Part shown: piece by piece, positions 18,024 through 26,315 of the stretch
Position numbering within the stretch: the stretch's first letter is position 1
How the letters are laid out: each line of letters opens with the position of its first letter
Source of the DNA: Rhodobacterales bacterium
GTDB lineage: Bacteria; Pseudomonadota; Alphaproteobacteria; Rhodobacterales; Rhodobacteraceae
Direction: 5' to 3'
Assembly: GCA_021155205.1 (NCBI GenBank)
Contig: JAJNPS010000001.1
Coordinates: forward strand, 82,779-146,778
Length of the DNA: 64,000 nt
Made by a program: the position numbers and the translations under genes
The notes under the pieces: model-generated
Databases searched by the model: none
The model's input: only the letters and a program-made list of their open reading frames with translations
What the model was told of the DNA's origin: nothing

Positions 18024-18772
18024 GACAGTTCAACGGCAAGAAATACTGGCTGGTCGGCGCATCCGAAGGGCTGGGCCTCGCACTGGCGCAGAAACTGAGC
18101 CGCGCGGGTGCCGAGGTGATCCTGTCCGCCCGTTCCGCCGACCGTCTGGCCGAGGCTGTGACGACATTGCCGGGCAGGGCGACGACAGTGCCGGTGGACG
18201 TCGCCGATGTCGCGTCCGTCCGCGCGGCCGCTGCAACCGTTGGACCCATCGACGGCGTCGTGTTCCTTGCCGGGGTCTATTGGCCGACCCGCGCCGCCGC
18301 CTGGGATGCCGACAAGGTGGAGGCGATGTGCGACATCAACTTTACCGGCTGCGCCCGCGTGATCGGGGCCGTGATGCCCGGCATGGTGGCGCGCGGCACC
18401 GGCCATGTGGTGATCACCGGATCCCTGTCGGGCTTTCGCGGTCTGCCGGGGGCCATCGGCTATTCCGCGTCAAAGGCCGGAACAATGGCGCTGGCCGAGT
18501 CCATGTATGCTGACCTGCGCGGCACAGATATCACCGTGCAGGTCGCCAATCCCGGCTTCATCCGCACCCGCCTGACCGACAAGAACGACTTTTCCATGCC
18601 CTTCCTGATGGAGCCGGACCAGGCCGCGCAATACATGTTCGACCACATGCTGACGGATCGGTTCAAGGTCAGCTTTCCGATGGTGTTCTCGTGGCTTTTC
18701 CGGGTGTCGCAGTTCCTGCCGGACTGGATGTATTACCGGATGTTCGCACCTAAACCGTCAGCAAAGCCATGA
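18020..18772 (+). CDS. Short-chain dehydrogenase/reductase, last gene of sigma-E operon
   Basis: A 250-residue classical SDR: cofactor motif GASEGLG (residues 13-19), the catalytic serine region TGSLSGF and the active-site YSASK, then NPGFIRT. It should reduce or oxidise a carbonyl/hydroxyl group with NAD(P). Substrate is unknown; operon context suggests a fatty acid derivative. The 3' end overlaps the convergent rsmB gene by 23 bp. ATG 18020 forms an ATGA with the preceding stop. Confidence 0.92.
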   Translation: MRQFNGKKYWLVGASEGLGLALAQKLSRAGAEVILSARSADRLAEAVTTLPGRATTVPVDVADVASVRAAAATVGPIDGVVFLAGVYWPTRAAAWDADKVEAMCDINFTGCARVIGAVMPGMVARGTGHVVITGSLSGFRGLPGAIGYSASKAGTMALAESMYADLRGTDITVQVANPGFIRTRLTDKNDFSMPFLMEPDQAAQYMFDHMLTDRFKVSFPMVFSWLFRVSQFLPDWMYYRMFAPKPSAKP

Positions 18773-20006
18773 AGAACCCGTCCATCCCGCCAAGGTCGGC
18801 CCAATAGTCTGGTCGCAAGCGAAGGCCGCCATCCGCCGTGATCCAGGCCGGATCGACCCAAGGCATCCCGGGACGCTGGGCTTTCAGCCCGGGATGTCGC
18901 GCCAAAGCCGCAGCCAGCTGTGCCTCCGCCTCGTCCGGCAACAGGGAACAAACGCAATAGACCATCCGCCCGCCGGGTCGCAGCATCCCCAACGCCCGGT
19001 CGATCAGCTGGGCCTGCAAGGCGGTCAGGCCAGCAAGGTCGGACCCGTCCTTGACGAACGGCAGGTCCGGATGCCGCCGGATCGTCCCGCTCGCCGAACA
19101 AGGCGCATCAAGCAAGATCGCGTCGAACGACCCCTCCGGCCGCCACACGAGCGCATCAGCAATCACAACTTCCGCCGCCATCCCCGTCCGCGAAAGGTTC
19201 TCGCGCAACCGCGCCGCACGAGGGGCCGAGATATCCAGCGCCGTCACGACGGCCCCCGCATCCGCCAGCTGCAGCGTCTTGCCACCCGGTGCGGCACAGA
19301 TGTCCAGCACCCGCTCCCCCGCTTTTGGGGCCAACAACTGCACCGCCATCGCCGCTGCCGCGTCCTGTACCCACCAGTGGCCCGACGCATATCCCGGCAG
19401 GCGCGAGACCTGCGAGAAATCCTTTAACCGGCGCGATCCGTTCGGCAGATCGACCCCGTCCGGCTTTTCCACCGCCCCCGCCTTGAAGGTAATGTCAATC
19501 GTTGGGGCCACGGCCTGCACCGTCTCGATCCCCGCCACCGCCTCGCGTCCATACGCATGGACCACTGGTTGCCGCAGCCAACGCGGCAGTTTCGGCACCG
19601 GCATCGCCTGCAGGATCGGACCCGGCGGCACTTTGCGCAGAACCGCGTTCACCAGCCCGGCGAAATGCGCTGCCCGCCGGTCACTGCGCGCGCATTCGAC
19701 CGCGACATGCACCACGCCATGCGGGGCGGCCCCGCCATCCAGCTCCACGACCGCCAGCCGCAATACGTTCAGGATGAACAGCGGCGGGGCCTTGCGCATC
19801 AGGGGTTGCAGCACCGCATCCGCCCGCTCCAACTGGCGCAGGACGGTCAGGCACAGCCGCCGCGCCCGCGCCGCGTCGTCCGCACTCATGCCGACCAACG
19901 GCCCGGTCGGGTCCGCGACCAGCTGGTTCAGCATCGCACCTTCCTGCAGCACCGTCGTCAGCAGCCGCACCGCCCCCAGCCGCGCCGTCAACCCCTCAAC
20001 CGCCAC
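18750..20006 (-). CDS. rsmB: RsmB/NOP family RNA (cytosine-5) methyltransferase
   Basis: A 418-residue protein. The N-terminal NusB-like helical domain (about 1-130, with LNVLRLAVVEL) is followed by a Rossmann methyltransferase domain with the SAM motif DICAAPGGKT, the DAPCS block and the catalytic Cys region VYCVCS. It would methylate 16S rRNA (m5C967 in E. coli). The start is ATG 20006, divergent from the small DUF1674 gene. It shares its last 23 bp with the convergent SDR gene. Confidence 0.92.
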   Translation of the reverse strand: MAVEGLTARLGAVRLLTTVLQEGAMLNQLVADPTGPLVGMSADDAARARRLCLTVLRQLERADAVLQPLMRKAPPLFILNVLRLAVVELDGGAAPHGVVHVAVECARSDRRAAHFAGLVNAVLRKVPPGPILQAMPVPKLPRWLRQPVVHAYGREAVAGIETVQAVAPTIDITFKAGAVEKPDGVDLPNGSRRLKDFSQVSRLPGYASGHWWVQDAAAAMAVQLLAPKAGERVLDICAAPGGKTLQLADAGAVVTALDISAPRAARLRENLSRTGMAAEVVIADALVWRPEGSFDAILLDAPCSASGTIRRHPDLPFVKDGSDLAGLTALQAQLIDRALGMLRPGGRMVYCVCSLLPDEAEAQLAAALARHPGLKAQRPGMPWVDPAWITADGGLRLRPDYWADLGGMDGFFMALLTV

Positions 20007-20087
20007 CCGGTATTCCTTCGCGTCCTTGTGCGTCCCTTGGGCCGAGCTATATCAACGCGATGATCTGCACAATCACGCCAAGGTCCG

Positions 20088-20264
20088 ATGTCCGACACAA
20101 CGCCCGAACTGCCCCCCGCCGCACGACGCGCCCTGGCCGAGGCCGAGTCGCGTCGCAAGGCTGCCTCATACGCACCCTTGGCCCCCGAACTGGGCGGACG
20201 CGACGGGCCGGAACCCGTGCGCTATGGCGACTGGGAAAAGAAGGGGCTGGCGATCGACTTCTGA
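20088..20264 (+). CDS. DUF1674 / SdhAF4-like small protein
   Basis: A 58-codon gene, too short for most ORF filters: it starts MSDTTPELPPAARRALAEAE and ends with GPEPVRYGDWEKKGLAIDF-stop. The C-terminal RYGDWEKKG...IDF signature is the DUF1674 motif, shared with the succinate dehydrogenase assembly factor SdhAF4, which helps flavinylated SdhA join the complex. ATG 20088 follows 'aaggtccg', a fair ribosome-binding site. It diverges from rsmB. A role in SDH assembly is inference from the family. Confidence 0.88.
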   Translation: MSDTTPELPPAARRALAEAESRRKAASYAPLAPELGGRDGPEPVRYGDWEKKGLAIDF

Positions 20265-20381
20265 CACGGGTGTCAGTGCAGCTAGAACCGCGCCGACCGC
20301 CCGGTCCCGCGATCCACCGTAAAGCGCAGTTCGTCCGTGCCGCGCGCTTTGACCAGTTGTAAGTGGGGCGCAATTTCCTTG

Positions 20382-21191
20382 CTAGATTCCCAGCACATCC
20401 ATCATGTCATACTGCCCCGGCTTTTGATCCTGGCCCCAGATCGCCGCCCGAAGGGCACCGCGCGCAAAGATCGCGCGGTCAGTGGCAACATGGCGCAGGA
20501 TGATCCGCTCGCCCATCGCGGCAAAGATCACATCGTGTTCACCCACGATGTCGCCGCCCCGGACTGACGAAAACCCGATGCTGCCGCGAACCCTTGCACC
20601 CGTGATTCCGTCCCGCGCCACGGCCTTTGCCGCGCCCGGATCGACGCCGCGCCCCGCCGCCGCCGCCGCGCCCAGCATCAGCGCCGTCCCCGAAGGCGCA
20701 TCCACCTTCATCCTGTGATGCGCCTCGACGATCTCGATGTCCCAGTCAGCATCCAGCGCGCGCGCCACCTTTTCCGTCAGCCGGGTCAGAAGGTTGACAC
20801 CCAGGCTCATGTTGCCCGCCCGCACGATCACCGCGTGATGCGCGGCCAAGGCGAGCTTGGCCAGATGCTCCCCTTCCAGCCCTGTCGTGCCGATCACATG
20901 CACCACCCGCGCCTGTGCGGCCAGCGCCGCAAACTCCACCGTTGCCGCGGGGGCAGTGAAATCGACCACCGCCTGCGCCTGCGCAAACGCCTCCAGCGGG
21001 TCATCACCGACGATGACCCCGACCGGCGCGCCGCCCATCGCCACGCCGACATCCTGTCCGATCCAGCCGTGGCCCGGACGCTCAAGACAGGCATGCAGGC
21101 GCAACCGCTCCGACGCCAGCGCCGCACGCACCAGCATCTGTCCCATCCGCCCCGAGGCGCCGGTCACAACGGTTGCAATCGCCTGGCCCAT
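20382..21191 (-). CDS. dapB: 4-Hydroxy-tetrahydrodipicolinate reductase
   Basis: A 269-residue enzyme of lysine/diaminopimelate synthesis. Key blocks are VTGASGRMGQML (NAD(P)H binding), VIGTTGLEGE and the catalytic EAHHRMKVDAPSGTAL with the His and Lys of the active site. The frame is open back to 21758, but ATG 21191 has GGGAG 6 nt upstream and begins at the family's usual N-terminus. It starts about 96 bp from the divergent rbfA. Together with dapF at 56.5 kb, two steps of the DAP pathway lie in the window. Confidence 0.95.
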   Translation of the reverse strand: MGQAIATVVTGASGRMGQMLVRAALASERLRLHACLERPGHGWIGQDVGVAMGGAPVGVIVGDDPLEAFAQAQAVVDFTAPAATVEFAALAAQARVVHVIGTTGLEGEHLAKLALAAHHAVIVRAGNMSLGVNLLTRLTEKVARALDADWDIEIVEAHHRMKVDAPSGTALMLGAAAAAGRGVDPGAAKAVARDGITGARVRGSIGFSSVRGGDIVGEHDVIFAAMGERIILRHVATDRAIFARGALRAAIWGQDQKPGQYDMMDVLGI

Positions 21192-21287
21192 CCGCATCTC
21201 CCATCCGCCCCCCCGCTTTAGCGGCCTTTGACCTGCCCGAAAAGCCCGCCGTTGCGGTCGCCTGCAAAAGCGCCTAAATCCCCCGGC

Positions 21288-21704
21288 ATGGCACAAAAGC
21301 GCAACCATGGCGGCTCTGGCCCCACGCAGCGGCAGTTGCGCGTCGGCGAACTGATCCGCCGCACGCTGGCCGATGTGCTGAACCGTGCCGAAATCCACGA
21401 CCCCGAACTGAACGCGATGTCGATCACGGTCGGAGAGGTCTCGTGTTCCCCCGACCTGAAAATCGCGACCGTGCATGTGATGCCGCTGATGGGGTCCGTC
21501 CCGGTCGAGGATGCCATCGCCGCCCTTGCGCGCAACAAGCACGAACTGCGCCGCCGGGTTTCGTCCGAACTGACGCTGAAATACGCCCCCGACCTGCGGT
21601 TTCGCCCGGACGCCGTCTTTGACCGGCTGGAGGAAAGTCGCCGGCTGTTCGCCGATCCCGTCGTGCAGCGCGACATCAGCGCCCCTGACGATCCAAGGGA
21701 CTGA
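21288..21704 (+). CDS. rbfA: 30S ribosome-binding factor RbfA
   Basis: A 138-residue KH-like protein needed for 16S rRNA 5' end maturation and cold adaptation. Recognised from QRQLRVGELIRRTLADVL, DPELNAMSITVGEVSCSPDL and the C-terminal LRFRPDAVFDRLEESRRL. The start is ATG 21288 (MAQKRNHGG). It lies upstream of truB with one gene in between, a common order in alphaproteobacteria. Confidence 0.94.
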   Translation: MAQKRNHGGSGPTQRQLRVGELIRRTLADVLNRAEIHDPELNAMSITVGEVSCSPDLKIATVHVMPLMGSVPVEDAIAALARNKHELRRRVSSELTLKYAPDLRFRPDAVFDRLEESRRLFADPVVQRDISAPDDPRD

Positions 21705-21708
21705 CAGC

Positions 21709-22434
21709 ATGCGCTGGCTGATCGCCCTTGTCGTCCTGACCCTTGCCCCGTCAGCCAATGCCGCGGCATGCGCCGACCAGATGTTCGACGGGGCAAGCTA
21801 CACCGTCTGCGAGGTTGCCGCGTCCGAGGATCTGCGCCTGTTCCACAGCGGACCCGACGGGCTTCTCGGCAGTTTTTCGGCCATCAATGGCCTTCTGGAC
21901 AGCAGCGGCAAGACGCTTGGGTTCGCGATGAATGCGGGCATGTATCGTCCTGATCGCGCGCCGGTAGGGCTGTACATCGAGAACGGGCGCGAGGTTTCGC
22001 ACATTGTCACCCGCGATGGGCCCGGCAATTTCGGCCTGCTGCCAAATGGCGTCTTTTGCATTGCCGACGGTTTTTCCGTCATCGAGTCGCGCAAGTTCGC
22101 CGCAGCGCCGCCTGCCTGCCGCTATGCCACGCAGTCCGGCCCGATGCTGGTGATCGACGGGGAACTGCACCCGGATTTCGATCCCGCCTCGGACTCGGTC
22201 AACATCCGCAACGGCGTGGGCGTTTCGCCAGACGGCACGCGCGCGGTCTTTGCGATCTCGAACCAGCCCGTGACCTTTTTCGACTTTGCCCGGTTCTTCC
22301 GCGACGGGCTGGGGCTGCCGAACGCGCTGTTTCTTGACGGCTCGGTGTCGCGGCTTTATGCGCCCGGTCTTGGGCGCAAGGATGTCGGTCTGCCGCTCGG
22401 GCCGATCGTCGGCACCGTCGTCCCCAAGGGCTGA
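21709..22434 (+). CDS. Phosphodiester glycosidase family (NAGPA-like, DUF2233) secreted protein
   Basis: A 241-residue protein with a signal peptide (about 1-19, ending ANA-A), four nucleotides after rbfA. The family pattern is clear: NAGMY, GNFGLLPNGVF, QSGPML, RNGVGVSPDG and LFLDGSVSRLY. Members hydrolyse sugar phosphodiesters (as human NAGPA does on GlcNAc-1-phosphodiester mannose) or act on exopolysaccharide; the bacterial substrate is unknown. Several cysteines (Cys at about 21, 34) could form disulfides, fitting a periplasmic location. Confidence 0.88.
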   Translation: MRWLIALVVLTLAPSANAAACADQMFDGASYTVCEVAASEDLRLFHSGPDGLLGSFSAINGLLDSSGKTLGFAMNAGMYRPDRAPVGLYIENGREVSHIVTRDGPGNFGLLPNGVFCIADGFSVIESRKFAAAPPACRYATQSGPMLVIDGELHPDFDPASDSVNIRNGVGVSPDGTRAVFAISNQPVTFFDFARFFRDGLGLPNALFLDGSVSRLYAPGLGRKDVGLPLGPIVGTVVPKG

Positions 22435-22437
22435 TCC

Positions 22438-23349
22438 ATGGCGCGCCGCAAAAAGGGGCAGCCAGTGTCGGGCTGGGTGATCATCGACAAACCGCCGGGC
22501 GTTACCTCGACCAGCGTGGTGAACAAGGTCAAATGGGCCTTCGATGCGCAAAAGGCCGGCCACGCCGGCACCCTCGACCCTGCGGCGACCGGCGTTCTGG
22601 CGGTGGCGTTGGGCGAGGCGACAAAGACCGTGCCCTATGTGACGGATGCCCGGAAATGCTATCGTTTCACGGTTCGCCTTGGCGCTGCGACCGACACTGA
22701 CGATGCCGAGGGCCAGGTTATCGCCACCCGTGACGCGCGTCCGACCGATGACGACATCCGGAACGGATTGGCCGCATTCACCGGCGACATCCTGCAAGTT
22801 CCGCCGCAATATTCCGCCGTCAAGATCGACGGCCAGCGCGCCTATGACCTTGCCCGCGACGGCGAGGTGATGGACCTTGTCGCGCGACCCCTGACCGTGT
22901 CGCGCCTGCTGATGCTCGACCGTCCCGATCCCGACCACGTGCTGCTGGAAATGGTCTGCGGCAAGGGCGGCTACGTGCGGTCCATCGCCCGCGATCTGGG
23001 TGCGACATTGGGCTGCCTTGGCCACGTCCAGTGGCTGCGCCGCGTCTGGTCCGGGCCGTTTCATGTCGATCATGCGACAACCCTCGACGTGATCGAGTCC
23101 GCCGCACGCAGCCCGGATGCCCGCGCCTTTCTGCAGCCGTTGCAGGTCGGTCTGGCAAGCTTGCCATATGTCACCGTGACCCGCGCAGACGCCGCGCTGC
23201 TCCGCCACGGCAACGCCGCCCCCGTCTCTGGTCCGCAACCCGTCTTTGACGCCGTTGCCTGGGCCGCCGCGGACGGTCGGCCGGTCGCCGTCGGCCATGT
23301 CCGCCACGCCGTCCTTTACCCGTCTCGGGTGTTTGCCGCGGATGACTGA
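22438..23349 (+). CDS. truB: tRNA pseudouridine(55) synthase
   Basis: A 303-residue enzyme making pseudouridine-55 in the tRNA T loop. GWVIIDKPPGVTSTSVVNKVK and the catalytic Asp in GHAGTLDPAATGVL are diagnostic, with KGGYVRSIARDLG downstream. ATG 22438 lies 3 nt after the phosphodiester glycosidase stop; its 3' end overlaps the DUF1643 gene by 8 nt. Confidence 0.96.
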   Translation: MARRKKGQPVSGWVIIDKPPGVTSTSVVNKVKWAFDAQKAGHAGTLDPAATGVLAVALGEATKTVPYVTDARKCYRFTVRLGAATDTDDAEGQVIATRDARPTDDDIRNGLAAFTGDILQVPPQYSAVKIDGQRAYDLARDGEVMDLVARPLTVSRLLMLDRPDPDHVLLEMVCGKGGYVRSIARDLGATLGCLGHVQWLRRVWSGPFHVDHATTLDVIESAARSPDARAFLQPLQVGLASLPYVTVTRADAALLRHGNAAPVSGPQPVFDAVAWAAADGRPVAVGHVRHAVLYPSRVFAADD

Positions 23350-23863
23350 TCCCGTCGTCCGGCAGTTCCAGAAGGGCGATGCCGCCTCCGAGGCGATCTA
23401 TTCGCCCTGTCTGCGCTACCGCTATGCCCTGACCCGGATCTGGCGGCCCGATGCCCCGCGCGCGACATTTGTGATGCTCAACCCCTCCACGGCGACGGAG
23501 TACCAGAACGACCCGACCGTCGAACGCTGTGAACGTCGCGCCCGCGCCCTGGGCTTTGGCGCCTTTCGTGTCACCAACATCTTTGCCTTTCGCGCCACCG
23601 ACCCAAAGCTCATGCGGGCCGAACCCCACCCCATCGGACCCGGCAACGACGAGGCCATCGCCTCAGCGGCGCTCTGGGCCGATCAGGTCGTCTGTGCCTG
23701 GGGCAATCATGGCGCCCATCTGGGGCGGGGGGCAGAGGTCGCCACGCTTCTCCGCGCGACCGGCACGCCGCTTTGGCATCTGGGTCTGACCCGGGGCGGC
23801 GATCCGCGCCATCCCCTGTATGTCGCCTATGCGCAGACCCCGATCCGCTGGGACGGGCCTTAA
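23342..23863 (+). CDS. DUF1643 family protein
   Basis: A 173-residue protein from ATG 23342, inside the truB stop region. It carries the family blocks MLNPSTATEYQNDPTVERC, RVTNIFAFRATDP and CAWGNHG. DUF1643 is widespread, small and of unknown function. Its last 4 nt overlap the convergent RTX-repeat gene. Confidence 0.88.
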   Translation: MTDPVVRQFQKGDAASEAIYSPCLRYRYALTRIWRPDAPRATFVMLNPSTATEYQNDPTVERCERRARALGFGAFRVTNIFAFRATDPKLMRAEPHPIGPGNDEAIASAALWADQVVCAWGNHGAHLGRGAEVATLLRATGTPLWHLGLTRGGDPRHPLYVAYAQTPIRWDGP

Positions 23864-24804
23864 GCCGCCGCCGCCAGCCTGATGTCATCCAGCACCAGCC
23901 CGGCCCCGCCCTGCACAACCGCCAGCGGCACCCCGTCCAGAAGGATCGTCACATCGGTCGAGCCATCCTCGGCGTCAAGCGACACCACCGGATCGGTGTG
24001 GATCGCCGCGTCATAGACCACGACAATCTGGTCGTCCGCCGGGCTGTAATCGGCAATCGTCTCCACCGACCCGTCACTGACCCAGTCGTCAAGAAAGAAC
24101 ACATCCGCCCCCTCGCCACCGGTGCCGGTATCGCCATCCGCCAGGTGCAGCCTGTCATCGCCGGCACCACCGTTCAGATAATCCGCGCCCGACGCACCGT
24201 CGCCCGTACCGCCGTCCAGCGTGTCGTTGCCGGCATTGCCGTCCAGCACGTCCTGCCCGGCGCCACCGTCGATCATGTCGTCGCCATAACCGCCTGCCAC
24301 CCAGTCATCGCCCGCATCACCGTCCAGACTGTCGTCGCCCTCGCCGCCAAGCAGGCTGTCATCGCCCGCGCTGCCTTCCAATTGGTCATTGCCGGTCTGG
24401 CCGGACACCAGGTCATTGCCGTCGCCGCCCGCGACCAGATCATTGCCCGCATTGCCCTGCAACACATCCGCACCGGCGCCGCCAAGGACCGTATCCGCCC
24501 CGTCACCGCCCTGCGCGACATCATTGCCATCCCCGCCCGACAAGAGGTCATCGCCGCCGCGCCCGTCCAGTTGATCAAGCCCGCCGCCACCTTGCAGCGT
24601 ATCCGCGCCCTCACCGCCCGCCGCGATCTCATCCGCATCGGTTCCGGTCCACAGAAGGTCAGGTGGCGGGCCGTCAGTGTCATCGCCGTCCTGCTGGCCT
24701 TCGTCGTCCTGGTCTTCATCTCCGCCCGTTTCAGGCGCGCGCAGGATGGCATCCGCCGCAACCCCTGCCATCAACGCCCCCAACAACCCCAACATCGCCA
24801 GCAT
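23860..24804 (-). CDS. RTX-repeat calcium-binding protein
   Basis: A 314-residue acidic protein. After a hydrophobic N-terminus (residues 1-21, signal-like or a membrane anchor) and a Glu/Asp-rich linker come about fifteen GGxGxDxLx-type nonapeptides (about residues 55-230), which should bind calcium as parallel beta rolls. The last 70 residues resemble the C-terminal part of serralysin-like proteins. No protease or lipase domain and no type I secretion genes are adjacent, so secretion and function are not known. Similar short proteins are frequent in Rhodobacteraceae. Confidence 0.85.
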   Translation of the reverse strand: MLAMLGLLGALMAGVAADAILRAPETGGDEDQDDEGQQDGDDTDGPPPDLLWTGTDADEIAAGGEGADTLQGGGGLDQLDGRGGDDLLSGGDGNDVAQGGDGADTVLGGAGADVLQGNAGNDLVAGGDGNDLVSGQTGNDQLEGSAGDDSLLGGEGDDSLDGDAGDDWVAGGYGDDMIDGGAGQDVLDGNAGNDTLDGGTGDGASGADYLNGGAGDDRLHLADGDTGTGGEGADVFFLDDWVSDGSVETIADYSPADDQIVVVYDAAIHTDPVVSLDAEDGSTDVTILLDGVPLAVVQGGAGLVLDDIRLAAAA

Positions 24805-25129
24805 CCCGCATACTCCGCCAAGGGCCGCACCCCGCGCCCGTTAACCAAAAATTACTCTAATAATATGATTTCATTAGAGTTTTATGCGGTCAGTGTATCA
24901 CGATCAGCGTCGCAAAGCCATCTGTGCGGGGGGCAAAGCGACAGGCTTTCTGCAGGTTTGGTTAGAGAGACATTGACAACAGCCCGCCCGGATCACCGCA
25001 GCCGGTTTCCCCTTGCGAATCCGGTGCTTTTCCACTAGCTGCCCCCAATCCGCGCGCAATCGCGGACATATCGGTCCTGCTGGACGACATCCCGGCTTGT
25101 ACCTTCACCCCTTTCCAAAGGAGATCCCG
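24805..25129. other. Intergenic region with a hairpin upstream of the RTX gene and the rpsO leader
   Basis: No gene is seen. The left part is strikingly AT-rich and holds an inverted repeat, ACTCTAAT (24854-24861) and ATTAGAGT (24873-24880), 50 bp upstream of the RTX gene start, so it could be an operator for that gene. The right part (about 24980-25129) is the rpsO leader and ends in AAAGGAGA, a near-perfect ribosome-binding site for rpsO. Confidence 0.55.
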
Positions 25130-25399
25130 ATGTCGATCACCGTCGAAGACAAGGCCCGCCTGATCAAGGAATACGCGACCAAGGAACACGATACCGGATC
25201 ACCGGAGGTTCAGGTTGCGATCCTGTCGTCGCGCATCGCGACCCTGACCGAACATTTCAAGGGCCACAAGAAAGACAACCACTCCCGCCGCGGCCTTCTG
25301 ATGATGGTCGCCCAGCGCCGCAAGCTGCTCGATTACCTGAAAGGCAAGGATGAGGCGCGCTACACCACGCTGATCACCCGCCTGGGCCTGCGCCGCTGA
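25130..25399 (+). CDS. rpsO: 30S ribosomal protein S15
   Basis: An 89-residue protein of exactly the family length, with HDTGSPEVQVAIL, HFKGHKKDNHSRRGLL and KLLDYLKGKD. S15 binds the central domain of 16S rRNA early in 30S assembly. A strong AAAGGAGA precedes ATG 25130. rpsO is normally followed directly by pnp; here a terminator and a foreign gene come between them. Confidence 0.98.
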   Translation: MSITVEDKARLIKEYATKEHDTGSPEVQVAILSSRIATLTEHFKGHKKDNHSRRGLLMMVAQRRKLLDYLKGKDEARYTTLITRLGLRR

Positions 25400-25422
25400 T
25401 CACGGCCACAGGACGACATGCG

Positions 25423-25451
25423 ACGCCCGTGGTGAAAGCTGCGGGCGTTTT
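25423..25451 (+). terminator. rho-independent terminator of rpsO
   Basis: ACGCCCG (25423-25429) pairs with CGGGCGT (25442-25448), followed by TTTT, 24 nt after the rpsO stop. Confidence 0.75.
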
Positions 25452-25476
25452 GCATTTGGGGTTCATCGCCAAGAAA

Positions 25477-26097
25477 CTATCGGTTCGCGCCGAGCAGAAG
25501 CCCGTCGATCCCGCGCAATGTCCAATCGACGGGCTGGGTTTCTGCGAATCTCAGGATTCCAGCGCAAAACCGATCGTAAGAACTATATGCTCCGCGAAAT
25601 CGGTGACGTCGTAGTCCTGCTTTGGCACGACCATCCATGATCGGAAAAGCGTTTGGACGATCGAAATGAAGATATTTCGAAGCGAAAGACTGCTGCTCGC
25701 GGGGTGTGCCACCGTCTTCCGCCCAATGTCTTGTCGCCTCCAACAGCAAACTGACGAGGAATTCGTGAGCTTTCACGACAGCCGGGAGCATCGCCTGATT
25801 GAAGCGAAGTGACGAATCGATCTGTTCAAGCCGCACATCAATGTCTGATTTCTGCAATGCCTTACCCATCTCATTGAAAAAGTCATCCTTCGAGTTGCTT
25901 GCTTTGCCTGCGCCTCGTTGGGGTGACGCCGCGTAGGTTCGGCCTATGATGATGATCTTGCCAGCATTGACGGCTGCATCATCATGATGGGGCGTGTCGA
26001 TGCACATCTTGTAAAGAACCTGGTTCTCATAAGTTCGTGCAAGGTCTCGGTTGTTGGCATATTCGACAAGGCTAGGGGGCATTCTGGCACCAACCAT
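25477..26097 (-). CDS. Unrecognised protein inserted between rpsO and pnp
   Basis: A 206-residue protein on the strand opposite to rpsO and pnp. I do not recognise a named family. Visible features are AGKIIIIGRTYAAS near residue 46, a helical middle (AMLPAVVKAHEFLVSLLLEATRHW) and a striking SFASKYLHFDRPNAFPIMDGRA block near residue 138 that looks like a conserved core. There is no signal peptide or membrane helix. The region is plainly less G+C-rich than its neighbours, and the orientation breaks a conserved ribosomal/RNA-decay gene pair, so horizontal acquisition is likely. The start (ATG 26097) has a poor ribosome-binding site and could be 26082. Confidence 0.65.
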   Translation of the reverse strand: MVGARMPPSLVEYANNRDLARTYENQVLYKMCIDTPHHDDAAVNAGKIIIIGRTYAASPQRGAGKASNSKDDFFNEMGKALQKSDIDVRLEQIDSSLRFNQAMLPAVVKAHEFLVSLLLEATRHWAEDGGTPREQQSFASKYLHFDRPNAFPIMDGRAKAGLRRHRFRGAYSSYDRFCAGILRFAETQPVDWTLRGIDGLLLGANR

Positions 26098-26315
26098 CTT
26101 GGGAACTGGGAGTGAAGCACACCCTCCGGTATCTCCCTAAGGTCCAAGTAAATCAATCACAGCTTCCCAATCCCCCTATTTTCCTGTATGCGCCCGCAAT
26201 CTGCGACGTGAGGCCATGCCCCCGGCCACATGCAATCAGGATTGGGGGCGGCGGCAATGGGGCCGCCAGATATGTTGGGGCGACAGGCCAGGGGGCCGGT
26301 CCCAGAGGAAACCAG

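Noticed and set aside
20382..21758. 458-residue version of DapB
   Set aside because: The first 189 residues have no DapB similarity and overlap rbfA; ATG 21191 has the ribosome-binding site and the family N-terminus.
23773..25038. 421-codon plus-strand frame with regular Ile/Val/Ala repeats
   Set aside because: The repeats are the antisense of the RTX nonapeptide repeats, not a separate repeat protein.
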